Assembly: GCA_964468125.1 (NCBI GenBank)
Contig: CAYXVF010000153.1
Location: 1 to 10,771 of the forward strand
DNA length: 10,771 nt
Direction of reading: 5' to 3'
From: CAYXVF01 sp964468125
GTDB taxonomy: Bacteria > Myxococcota > XYA12-FULL-58-9 > CAYXVF01
In this document: positions 1-5,830 of the stretch, piece by piece
Layout of the letters: the number at the start of each line of letters is the position of its first letter
Position numbering within the stretch: the first letter of the stretch is position 1
Position numbers and translations under genes: made by a program
Notes under the pieces: model-generated
What the model saw: only the letters and a program-made list of their open reading frames with translations
Databases searched by the model: none
Told to the model about the DNA's origin: nothing

Positions 1-213
1 CCTGCTTCCATGATCGGCACCTCGAACTTCTTCGAGCTCGCCGTGGCGGTCGCCATCAGCTTGTTCGGCCTCACGTCGGCGGCGGCGCTCGCTACCGTCG
101 TAGGCGTGCTGATCGAACTCCCAGTGATGTTGTCGCTGGTGGCCTTTGCCAACCGCACCTCGCATTGGTTTCCCGCACCTGCCGCCACTCCGACCCGAGG
201 AGCGCTCACATGA
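1..213 (+). CDS. arsB: ACR3-family arsenite efflux transporter, C-terminal part (partial at window edge)
   Basis: Only the last ~70 codons are in the window; the frame is open to base 1, so the gene starts upstream. The peptide contains ASMIGTSNFFELAVAVAISL followed by a second hydrophobic stretch rich in Ala, Val and Leu (ATVVGVLIELPVMLSLVAF). This is the conserved last transmembrane region of ACR3-type arsenite permeases, which export As(III) across the inner membrane, often with an arsenate reductase encoded next door. The tail NRTSHWFPAP is also typical of the family. The stop codon overlaps the start of the next frame (ATGA at 210-213), a translationally coupled arrangement expected of an ars operon. 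The visible part shows no lesion. ACR3 proteins are often annotated arsB although unrelated to the classical ArsB; 'acr3' would be an equally good symbol. Confidence 0.85.
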   Translation, partial: PASMIGTSNFFELAVAVAISLFGLTSAAALATVVGVLIELPVMLSLVAFANRTSHWFPAPAATPTRGALT

Positions 214-293
214 CTGACACTGGTTCACTTCTCTTTCTCTGCGTCGCGAACTCGGCGTGCAGCCAGATGGCCGAAGGGCTTGCGCGCAAGCTG
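210..293 (+). pseudogene. arsC: Arsenate reductase (low-molecular-weight phosphatase type), 5' fragment only
   Basis: The frame starts at ATG 210, overlapping the arsB stop, and encodes MTDTGSLLFLCVANSACSQ followed by MAEGLARKL. This is the N-terminal P-loop region of thioredoxin-linked or LMW-phosphatase-like arsenate reductases, which normally read LFLCVANSARSQMAEGLAR. Two things are wrong. The family CX5R phosphate-binding loop has Cys17 where the essential Arg is expected (a one-base CGC to TGC change would explain it). After about 28 codons the homology stops, at roughly 290-297, and unrelated sequence follows. In the original frame, translation would run on to a stop at 447-449 through sequence with no family resemblance. 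The remaining ~110 codons of a normal reductase are absent, so no active enzyme can be made. It was evidently the second gene of an ars operon. Confidence 0.8.
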
Positions 294-420
294 CCTGTTG
301 CCCGGAGCGGACGGGGCGCCGCGCATCTTGGAAGTCGAGCTGACCGAGCCGTCGCTCTTCTTCGAGTTCGCGCCGGGCAGCCACGAGCGCTTTGTGGAGG
401 CGCTCGTGGCTCGGCTATAG
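294..420 (+). pseudogene. ATP-grasp (RimK / glutathione synthetase-like) protein, 3' fragment
   Basis: In the frame with codons starting at 295, 298 and so on, offset from the arsC fragment, the sequence reads LLPGADGAPRILEVELTEPS, then LFFEFAPGSHERFVEALVARL, then TAG at 418-420. The 'ILEVELTEPSLFF...APGS..RF..AL' pattern is the extreme C-terminus of a group of ATP-grasp proteins resembling RimK-type ligases. The Glu-x-Glu segment there contributes metal-ATP ligands. Everything upstream, including the nucleotide-binding lobes, is missing and replaced by the arsC 5' end. No start codon or ribosome binding site lies in this frame. It is therefore a residual 3' end joined to arsC by deletion or recombination. 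The family call rests on recalled motif similarity over ~40 residues. Confidence 0.65.
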
Positions 421-432
421 GGCGTATGGTGC

Positions 433-843
433 TCAACCTTTCGGCGTAAACAAAACCGTATCGCTCAGCATTTTCCACTCGCCCGCGCGTTTCAGCAGAG
501 TTTGCATGCACTCGAACGAAGCCTTCTGGCCGGTTAATCTAACGCGCGCGAACGCCAAATTCCCCTGTACATCCAATTTCAGTAACTCAACCCGGCGCGT
601 ATCGCCGCCGAGCTTCTTGCTCTTCACCATGTCGAGGTATTGCGCTCGAGTGAGCTGGCTCGCCTCATCGGCGCCCTCGACGACGAAAGACACCCGGAAG
701 TCGTCGTGGAGCACCGACGCGAGCGCCGCCACGTCTTGGCGGTCGCCAGCCATCGCAAAATGATGAACTGCTTGGCCCGCACTCTCTGAGGCGGCAGGCA
801 CGAGTTGGGGGACAATCAGCATGGCCGTGAATAGTTTCAACAT
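433..843 (-). CDS. Secreted NTF2-like / SnoaL-fold small protein (putative lumazine-binding type)
   Basis: The protein is 136 residues from ATG 843. This start is chosen over an upstream TTG at 870 because AAGGAAG lies 6 bases before it and a signal peptide then begins directly (hydrophobic residues 2-17, predicted cleavage near VPAAS). The mature part has the pattern of the nuclear transport factor 2 superfamily, close to the 'putative lumazine-binding' group. It has an N-terminal helix (AVHHFAMAGDRQDVAALASV), HDDFRVSF, a Leu/Lys helix around 64-78, and strands KLDVQGNLAFARVRLTG and GEWKMLSDTVLF at the C-terminus. Such domains bind small ligands or act as enzymes; no catalytic residues can be assigned here. 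The gene follows marR on the same strand after 110 bases and has two palindromic operator-like sites upstream (856-873 and 916-933), so control by the neighbouring MarR protein is likely. Its stop lies 12 bases from the converging ATP-grasp fragment. Confidence 0.75.
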   Translation of the reverse strand: MLKLFTAMLIVPQLVPAASESAGQAVHHFAMAGDRQDVAALASVLHDDFRVSFVVEGADEASQLTRAQYLDMVKSKKLGGDTRRVELLKLDVQGNLAFARVRLTGQKASFECMQTLLKRAGEWKMLSDTVLFTPKG

Positions 844-855
844 ATGTGGCTTCCT

Positions 856-873
856 TTGTTGTTGAGGCAACTA
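856..873. promoter_or_regulatory. Putative MarR operator, copy 1 (next to the NTF2-like gene RBS)
   Basis: TTGTTGTTGAGGCAACTA matches the perfect palindrome at 916-933 at 16 of 18 positions. On the minus strand it ends just before the AAGGAAG ribosome binding site of the NTF2-like gene, so a bound protein would block transcription or its start. Its centre is 60 bases from the centre of copy 2. Confidence 0.5.
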
Positions 874-915
874 TGTGCCCGCTCCGTAAAAGATTTCAGA
901 TCGATTCGTTTGCTG

Positions 916-933
916 TAGTTGCTGAGGCAACTA
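916..933. promoter_or_regulatory. Putative MarR operator, copy 2 (perfect palindrome)
   Basis: TAGTTGCTGAGGCAACTA has two perfect 7-base arms (TAGTTGC / GCAACTA) around a 4-base centre. This is the size and symmetry of MarR-family dimer sites. It lies between the marR stop (954) and the NTF2-like gene, 73 bases upstream of that gene's start, where a promoter would be expected. Confidence 0.6.
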
Positions 934-953
934 TCTGGATGTCGTAGGCAGTT

Positions 954-1412
954 TCATTCCATCTGTCGCCGTACGTTTTGTTCAAGATGAGCGAGAAAGC
1001 GGCGTGTGGCCGCCAAATCGTCTTGGTTCAAGCCCGCGAACAGCACGGCACGCTCAACGGTCGCCATGCGCGCGATCGCCTCGGCGGCCGAGCGGCCCGC
1101 CTTGGTCAGGAACACGAGCTTTCGCCGCCCATCGGCGTCGTCCGACCGGCGCTTAACCCATCCTTGGCGCTCCATGTTGTCGACGATGCGGGTGATGTTC
1201 GGCCGGTCCGCGAAGATGTCGTCCGCGAGCTCACTTTGCATCTGCCCGTCGCGGCTGTGGAGTTTGTTGAGAATGAACCACTGCTCGGGCGTCGCATCGA
1301 TCCCCAGCTCGCGAATACGCCGAAGCAGATGCGCTCGCAAAAGACGCGCGATCCGATGGATGTGAAACGCCACCGAGTCGTGGATCGAGAGTGTTGAACG
1401 CTGGGTGCTCAT
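954..1412 (-). CDS. MarR-family winged-helix transcriptional regulator
   Basis: The protein is 152 residues from ATG 1412. An upstream in-frame start at 1427 would add five residues but lies inside the palindrome; GGAG six bases before ATG 1412 supports the shorter form. Layout is typical of MarR: an N-terminal dimerisation helix (HIHRIARLLRAHLLRRI, ~17-33), then the winged helix. ATPEQWFILNKL is followed by a DNA-recognition helix around 69-83 (DRPNITRIVDNMERQGWV) and a basic wing with the hallmark Asp/Arg pattern RRSDDADGRRKLVFLT (~88-103). A C-terminal dimer helix completes it. There are no cysteines, so thiol-based sensing is unlikely; a small ligand is the expected signal. The same palindrome stands at its own start and upstream of the next gene, which suggests autoregulation and repression of the NTF2-like gene. 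The length is normal and no lesion is seen. Confidence 0.9.
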   Translation of the reverse strand: MSTQRSTLSIHDSVAFHIHRIARLLRAHLLRRIRELGIDATPEQWFILNKLHSRDGQMQSELADDIFADRPNITRIVDNMERQGWVKRRSDDADGRRKLVFLTKAGRSAAEAIARMATVERAVLFAGLNQDDLAATRRFLAHLEQNVRRQME

Positions 1413-1430
1413 TGGTTGCTCCGGCAACTA
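1413..1430. promoter_or_regulatory. Putative MarR operator, copy 3 (at the marR start)
   Basis: TGGTTGCTCCGGCAACTA has perfect 5-base arms (GTTGC / GCAAC) around TCCG and keeps the outer CTA of copy 2. On the minus strand its GGAG serves as the ribosome binding site six bases before marR ATG 1412, so a protein bound here would cover the start region of marR. This is the usual layout of an autoregulated MarR gene. Confidence 0.6.
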
Positions 1431-1474
1431 TATGCCTGAGGACGGGGAGCCATGCAAGCCCCGACGAAGCCGCG

Positions 1475-2195
1475 CTAAAGGGCTCCGAGCCGTGGTCTCA
1501 GTCGGCGCTCCAGAGTCTCGATGGCCTCGCAGAACCCCGCGATCCCTTCGTCGAGCTTTTCACGCGCCATCCGGTCTTGTCCGTGCATCTCGTCGAAGAG
1601 CGATTTCTTCATTTCGTAGCGCGGGATTCCTGAATTGATGGCTTCTTCGAGGTCGAGCTTGCGCGGCAGATCGCCTTCGGTGGCCATAGCTCTTGCAGGA
1701 ACTTCGGAGCGATCGTGAGGAGGTCGCAGCCCGCGAGCTCGGTGATCTGGCCCAGGTTTCGGGAGCTCGCGCCCATGACCTCGGTGTTGTAATTGAAGCG
1801 TTTTAGGTAGGTGTAGATCTTCCGCACCGAGAGAACGCCAGGATCTTCATGGGGCGCATAGTGCTCCTTGCCGCCGTTGGCCTGGTATCAGTCGAGAATG
1901 CGACCGACGAACGGCGAGGTCAGAGTGACCGCTGCTTCCGCGCAGGCGACGGCCTGGTGCAATCCGAACATCAGGGTCAGGTTGCAGTGGATTCCCTCAC
2001 GTTCGAGCTCGTCGGCAGCTCGGATCCCTCCCCAGGTGGCGGCGATTTTGATCAGCACTCGATTGGGGTCGACGCCCGCGTCCTCGTACATGCTGATGAA
2101 AACAGCGCCCTGGCCAAGCAGCTCTTTGCCGAGGCCGTGACGCGGCACCGCGTGGATGCGGAGTCGCTGATTGTCCACATGGACCGTGGAGCGCC
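1475..2195 (-). pseudogene. tal: Transaldolase (TalB type), N-terminally truncated with nonsense and frameshift lesions
   Basis: Reading down the minus strand from ~2195, the peptide VLIKIAATWGGIRAADELER matches the region of transaldolase that carries the Schiff-base lysine. EGIHCNLTLMFGLHQAVACA, then SPFVGRILD, follow. An in-frame TGA (1890-1888) stands where the family has Trp (ILDWY). The same frame continues with YQANGGKEHYAPHEDPGVLS, the YNTEVMGASSRN region and AGCDLLTIAPKFLQEL. At ~1688-1692 a one-base loss shifts the frame to MATEGDLPRKLDLEEA..., which runs to a stop at 1475 (LERRLRPRLGAL). The N-terminal ~third, including the first barrel strands and the TTNPSL motif, is absent, and the part nearest 2195 aligns poorly. 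Intact, the enzyme moves a dihydroxyacetone unit in the pentose phosphate pathway. The truncated end abuts the converging IS256 remnant. Confidence 0.85.
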
Positions 2196-2203
2196 GTGGC
2201 CAG

Positions 2204-3029
2204 TTCAAATTCACCAGCAAGATCCTACCGCCGTTCTTGCGACGGACGCCCAGCGTCGATGCATTGCTTGCTGTGCTCTACCTGAAAGGGGTTTCGACGG
2301 GTGATTTCTCGGAGGCGCTGGAGGCGATCCTGGGGCCTAACGCGTCAGGGCTGAGTGCGAGCAACATCGTGCGACTGAAAGAAGGCTGGGAGGACGAGTA
2401 CAAGGCATAGTCGTCGCGGGACCTCTCGGATCGTCGCAACGTGTACCTTTGGGCTGACGGTCTGTACTTCAACGTGTGTCTCGAGCCGGACCGGCCGTGC
2501 ATCTTGGTGATTATGGGCGCAACGGCCGAGGGGAAAAAGGAGCTGCTCGCAGTCTGGGACGGCGAGCGAGAAAGCAAGGAGTCCTGGCGTTCGGTGCTGC
2601 GCGGCCTGAAGCGCCGCGGAATGCGCGAGAGCCCAAAGCTCGCCACCGGGTGCGCTTGGATTCTGGGCGGCACTGCGCGAAGAGTTTCCGGGGACGCGGG
2701 AGCAACGCTGCTGGGTCCACAAGACCGCCAACATCCTCGACAAGTTACCGAAGCGCATTCAGCTCGACGCCAAGAAGCTCATCCACGAGATGTACCTCGC
2801 GTCTACACGCGATGACGCGTCAGCCGCGTACACGGAATTCTGCAAGCGGTACGAGGCGAAGTACCCGAAGGCCGTGGACTGCCTGACGAAGGACGAAGAC
2901 GTGTTGTTTACGTTCTACGACGGTCCGCAGATGCAGCCGGTGCTCCGCCGGGATGGCTACTCACTTGTTGCCAAGGTGATCGAATGTGTTCGATTCGTTG
3001 ACCGCGAGGAGCAAAAGGAAGCTGCCTAG
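2204..3029 (+). pseudogene. IS256-family transposase remnant, 5'-truncated with three further lesions
   Basis: The plus-strand peptide LYLKGVSTGDFSEALEAILG, GLSASNIVRLKEGWEDEYKA and YLWADGLYFNV is diagnostic of IS256-family DDE transposases. The first ~90 codons are missing. Lesions: TAG at 2408-2410 replaces the Trp that follows EYKA; around 2648-2652 the conserved GDGALGF reads G/GALGF with a frame change (frame 2 to frame 0), removing the second catalytic Asp; and after FYDG (~2925) the text jumps to LRRDGYSLVAKVIECVRFVD. This skips about 60 residues including NPIESTFATVR with the catalytic Glu. Only the first Asp (WADG) survives. The third segment, RCWVHKTANILDKLPKRIQ onward, is otherwise well conserved, and the C-terminus EEQKEAA with stop 3027-3029 is normal. 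It cannot encode an active enzyme. Confidence 0.9.
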
Positions 3030-3273
3030 AACACTTGACCGAGGGAGCGCTCAGTAAGAGGCTCGAACACAGCTCTGGGCAATATCTCTCAACGCCATTC
3101 ATTACGCCACAGAGAGGAACCCTGCATTGACGCTTTGTTTGTAGCCTGTCGGTCAGTAGGCATTACGGCCGAGGCCTCTGGCCAGCAAACCCACAACTGC
3201 CACATTTCCGGCGGCACGTAGTCGCCACCTCTGGGGAATACCGGCGTACCGACACGCCCGGCGGCCACGCAAA
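3030..3273. other. Gene-free spacer after the IS256 remnant
   Basis: I see no credible coding frame, RNA gene or clear IS256 terminal repeat here. The minus-strand frame 3089-3415 is Cys/Pro/His-rich without domain character. The stretch probably holds the former 3' end of the IS plus chromosomal flank. Confidence 0.4.
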
Positions 3274-3291
3274 TGTCAATCGCACTTGACA
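3274..3291. promoter_or_regulatory. Inverted repeat TGTCAA-N6-TTGACA, possible operator overlapping a -35 element
   Basis: TGTCAATCGCACTTGACA has perfect 6-base arms about the spacer TCGCAC. The right arm TTGACA is also a consensus sigma-70 -35 hexamer pointing at the gene starting at 3362, although no convincing -10 lies 17 bases on (TATTAC at 3323-3328 is too far from it). The symmetry suits a dimeric TetR-like repressor, but no such gene is adjacent in this window. Confidence 0.35.
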
Positions 3292-3361
3292 CTTGGAGAC
3301 CACACGGGCTACGTCCCCGACCTATTACGAAAACGACAATCAATGAATGGGGAGAAAAATC

Positions 3362-3826
3362 GTGTCTGCAACAACAACCGCTAGGGCGGTGATGGCTATT
3401 TGGGTGATCTGGCATGCTCTCTTTGGCTTGTTCGCGACCCTTGCCCCCAAGCTAGGCGCTCGAATTTCCGGTTGGTCGCCGGCATCCGGTTGGTCGGCGG
3501 ACCTGCTGGCGATGAGCACGCAATACGGCATGGTCATGCTGTTGCTCGCAGGGGTGTACGCCTTCGTGGTGAGTGAGCCCGTCCGCTATAGAGACTTGCT
3601 GTGGGTGGCGGTCAGCGAGCAGGTGCTCGGTTTGATTTACGCGGTGTACATCTTCTCAGCGATCAGCTGGGTCGCCCCCATCCAGTTACTCACGCAAGCA
3701 CTCATCAACCTTGCCCTCGTCGGCCTGCTGCTTACCGTCATGGTCAATCTGAGAGCGGCATCGCCTGGCGCATTGCCCGAAAAGGCACAGCTCGACGGTC
3801 GCAATGAGGCGCCTCAAGAGACCTGA
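3362..3826 (+). CDS. Small four-helix integral membrane protein, function unknown
   Basis: GTG 3362 is preferred as start because GGGGAG (3349-3354) sits 7 bases before it; an in-frame ATG at 3347 lacks a ribosome binding site and would add only MGRKI. The 154-residue product has four hydrophobic segments at about 8-28 (AVMAIWVIWHALFGLFATL), 55-71, 79-99 and 107-128. It ends in a charged, Pro/Glu-rich cytoplasmic tail (~131-154). The general shape recalls DoxX-like or BphX-like four-helix proteins, but I see no signature that allows a family name. No cysteines or obvious cofactor ligands stand out; a single Glu-Gln pair occurs inside helix 3 (SEQVLG). The gene stands alone on the plus strand, 0.3 kb after an IS remnant, with the inverted repeat at 3274-3291 in front. 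It looks intact. Confidence 0.75.
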   Translation: MSATTTARAVMAIWVIWHALFGLFATLAPKLGARISGWSPASGWSADLLAMSTQYGMVMLLLAGVYAFVVSEPVRYRDLLWVAVSEQVLGLIYAVYIFSAISWVAPIQLLTQALINLALVGLLLTVMVNLRAASPGALPEKAQLDGRNEAPQET

Positions 3827-4166
3827 GAAGGTTTCGCTCGGGCGCTGGTTCCGGTCCGACGCTAGTTGCTCTAGTCCCGAATCATCTTCAACGTCCCGCG
3901 CGGCGCGTTCCTTCCAACTCGACTCGGATTCCTGCGCAACGGAGTGATGCACTGGAACCGACGAATGTCGCCGGCAACAGACACCGACGCTAAGGCACCG
4001 CGCCACCTTTTGACCCTACCATAGGTTGCGGCACTCGGCCGGATTTAAGCGCGCCAATGATGGGCAAGATACCCAGCCGCACCTCACAATTGCTCGCGGT
4101 GCCACGTTACCCGTTCAGCCAAGCCCCTATTGATAGACTGATGGCTTCGTGATCGTCTGCGCTCCG
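3827..4166. other. Gene-free region upstream of the IS66 remnant
   Basis: I find no reading frame with protein-like character on either strand. A lone half of the palindrome word (TAGTTGC, 3863-3869) lacks its partner arm. The last ~100 bases probably include the former left end of the IS66 element, but no terminal repeat can be paired with confidence. Confidence 0.35.
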
Positions 4167-4385
4167 AAAGGAGCAGCAAATGCGATGGTAAAGTGAAAAG
4201 GAGCGCGACAGACTTCTTCGCGCGTATGCTCGGTTCGGCGGCAGCCAAGCGAATTTTTGCAAGGAGTCCGGCCTGACCGTTGGAACGCTGCAAAGCTGGC
4301 TGCGGCTGCGGCGCGCCTCAGAGCCCGATCCGGGTTTCGTCGAGGTCCGGTCGGATTCTGCGAGCCCTAGTGCGACTGTTGTTCA
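4167..4385 (+). pseudogene. tnpA: IS66-family tnpA (OrfA accessory protein), premature stop and 3' truncated
   Basis: AAAGGAG at 4167-4173 precedes ATG 4180 by six bases, an excellent start signal, but the fourth codon is TAA (4189-4191). The frame then reads EKERDRLLRAYARFGGSQAN, FCKESGLTVGTLQSWLRLRR and FVEVRSDSASPSATVV. The S-Q-x-x-F-C-x-x-x-G-L-x-x-x-T-L-x-x-W helix-turn-helix is the DNA-binding part of the small IS66 accessory protein TnpA, and the following VEV segment is the usual linker. From ~4375-4390 the similarity ends and an unrelated frame begins. No tnpB follows. It is the left part of an IS66 element whose core is missing. The type differs from the intact tnpA at 10294, so the two are not recent duplicates. 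Confidence 0.7.
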
Positions 4386-4601
4386 GCGATTTTTGCGCAC
4401 GCGGTCGACAATGCGTTCTTTCTTTACCTCGTGCGCTACGTGCCCCCTGAGCTCGCCGCTCCCGAAGCCCAGCTCAGCCCGGTAGGGAACGCGGTCGGCT
4501 TCTGCGCCGCGGCCGCCGCGACCTACGGATTTTTGGTGCCTGCCGTGGGTAAGGCTCGTCTCATCGACCTCTTTGAGTCTGAACCGATGGCGGACTACTG
4601 A
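4386..4601 (+). pseudogene. C-terminal fragment of an unrecognised membrane-like protein
   Basis: In the frame starting at 4386 the 71 codons before TGA 4599-4601 read AIFAHAVDNAFFLYLVRYVP, then PVGNAVGFCAAAAATYGFLV and KARLIDLFESEPMADY. The two hydrophobic stretches, high GC third positions and acidic end look like the C-terminus of a real polytopic protein. No start codon with a ribosome binding site exists in the frame, and it begins exactly where the IS66 tnpA similarity ends. A truncated 3' end joined to the IS is therefore the simplest reading. I cannot name the family. Confidence 0.4.
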
Positions 4602-4602
4602 T

Positions 4603-5268
4603 TCAGCTGCCGCGGTAGTGGCGGTCCCACGCCATCAGGTCGTGCGGCTGCTGGACCCGTTCGATGTGGGGCTCAAGTCGTTCCCACTCCGCCTGGGCTG
4701 AGAGATGCTCGAGCTCGAGGTCGGGGTGAAGGGTTACGGGCACCACGTAGGTGCCACGGTGAGCCAGCAACCGCTGCAGCCTCTGGGCACTCGTAGCCAA
4801 AACCGACGCATCTGCGGGTGCGGGGCTGTCCGCGACACGCTCCGAGTGAGCGCTTTCCCTCGCATGCAGGTCGAGGCCGGCCGGTCGCCACCAGACGGGG
4901 TGAGATTCCGGCGTTTGGAGTCCGGCGAGCGTTGCGGCCCAAGGTCTGATCGGGGTCTCCGATCCGATCGGTACCGGGCGCGGAGCTTCGAGTTGCGAGT
5001 CCATGCGCCCCTTCAACAGGGACGGGGCCGGGCGCTGTGGGCGCGGCAGGGACAGCGTGTCGAGCCGAAGCGCAGGTTTCGGCTTCGACTTCGACGTCCG
5101 AGGTTGAGCCCATGGAAAAAAGAACCCCTGACGCCGATTCATCACGAAGCCGAATACGTCGCCGCGCCCTGGTGTCATGACCCAGATCTCCGGGTCGAGG
5201 CCGTCCGGCGGAGCAAATCGCGCTGCGGAGATTGGAAGCACAGCGCTCAAGGGTGAGGACAACGACAT
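4603..5268 (-). CDS. Hypothetical protein, Pro/Arg-rich, 221 residues
   Basis: The open frame is longer (up to 5625), but its first part is antisense to the stress-protein gene. ATG 5268 is chosen because GGAG lies six bases before it. The product starts MSLSSPLSAVLPISAARFAP, has a compact hydrophobic/aromatic part (PEIWVMTPGRGDVFGFVMNR, then FFFPW, ~27-53) and a basic Lys-Pro linker (SKSKPKPALR, ~59-68). A long Pro- and Arg-rich middle follows (70-150), then a helical C-terminus (AQRLQRLLAHRGTYVVPVTL; AEWERLEPHIERVQQPHDLM). There is no signal peptide, membrane segment or cysteine. Codon third positions are GC-rich throughout, as expected of real coding DNA here. It is transcribed away from the stress-protein remnant, with a 169-base shared intergenic space. 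It ends 1 base from the converging membrane-like fragment. I do not recognise the family. Confidence 0.5.
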   Translation of the reverse strand: MSLSSPLSAVLPISAARFAPPDGLDPEIWVMTPGRGDVFGFVMNRRQGFFFPWAQPRTSKSKPKPALRLDTLSLPRPQRPAPSLLKGRMDSQLEAPRPVPIGSETPIRPWAATLAGLQTPESHPVWWRPAGLDLHARESAHSERVADSPAPADASVLATSAQRLQRLLAHRGTYVVPVTLHPDLELEHLSAQAEWERLEPHIERVQQPHDLMAWDRHYRGS

Positions 5269-5437
5269 AGACATCTCCGTGTTCAGCATCTGAATCAGGT
5301 ATCGGGCCTCCGGTCGCCGGGGGTGCGTTTTCCGCATTGAGCGCAGGAGGAGGTTCACCGCACCACTCACATTTGACGCGCAAGCGCTCGAACCATGTAG
5401 AGATGCGACTGACCGATCACTGGGGGAGCGAGTCATA
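5269..5437. other. Divergent intergenic region between the hypothetical gene and the stress-protein remnant
   Basis: Both flanking frames have purine-rich ribosome binding sites at the edges (GGAG for 5268; GGGGGAG nine bases before 5438). The spacer should therefore carry two promoters, but I see no clear -35/-10 pair or repeat. Confidence 0.3.
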
Positions 5438-5830
5438 ATGACAAACCAAAGCGTCTGCCATAACGCCGCATGGATCGCCAAGCGCACCGATGCACCGTTC
5501 GAATTGATCCACGTGCTCGGCCGGCGCGAGAACTCCGCCAACACCGAGATGTCGGGCGCCATCCGCCTTGGTGCCCGCAGTACATTGCTTGCGGAATTGG
5601 CGGAATTGGATACACAGCGGGCCAAACTGTTCAGCCACAGCGGACGCGCCTTGTTCGAGGATGCGCGCGATCGTCGATCAGGACGGCGTGACCGAGATCA
5701 CCACCCGTCTGCGCCACGGGGATGTTGTCGAAGCGATTTCCGAAATCGAAGAGGACGCGCTCTTCATACTCATCGGCAAACGCGGCGAGGCGTCGGATTA
5801 CGCAAAGGGGCATCTGGGATCGAACCTCGA
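5438..5830 (+). pseudogene. Universal stress protein (UspA family), frameshifted and cut by an IS66 fragment
   Basis: From ATG 5438 the frame reads SVCHNAAWIAKRTDAPFELI HVLGRREN, then GAIRLGARSTLLAELAELDT and ALFEDAR, matching the first half of a UspA-domain protein; the usual first strand (ILVAxDGS) is not visible. At the GCGCGCG run 5663-5669 two bases seem to be lost (expected EDARAIVDQDG), and the reading continues one frame over. It runs VTEITTRLRHGDVVEAISEI, then ALFILIGKRGEASDYAKGHL GSNLE, which includes the G-x-RG / G-S pattern of the ATP-binding loop. At 5826-5830 the gene stops being Usp and becomes IS66 tnpC. Proteins with this 'GARSxLLxELAELD' insert usually carry two Usp domains, so the second is missing. 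Intact relatives bind nucleotides and act in stress survival in the cytoplasm. Confidence 0.75.

Noticed and set aside
978..1397. Plus-strand open frames across the marR gene
   Set aside because: Shadows of the clear MarR coding frame on the minus strand.
3089..3415. Minus-strand frame of 108 codons
   Set aside because: Cys/His/Pro-rich without any pattern, and overlaps the start of the membrane protein gene on the other strand.
3863..3880. TAGTTGCTCTAG, resembling the marR operator
   Set aside because: Only the left arm matches; the right arm GCAAC is absent and no gene start follows.
4705..5256. 183-codon plus-strand open frame
   Set aside because: Extremely Arg/Gly-rich and antisense to the better-composed minus-strand gene 4603-5268; reads as a shadow frame.
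4673..5383. 236-codon minus-strand frame overlapping 4603-5268
   Set aside because: Low-complexity Arg/Pro/Ala composition and poorer third-position bias than the chosen frame.
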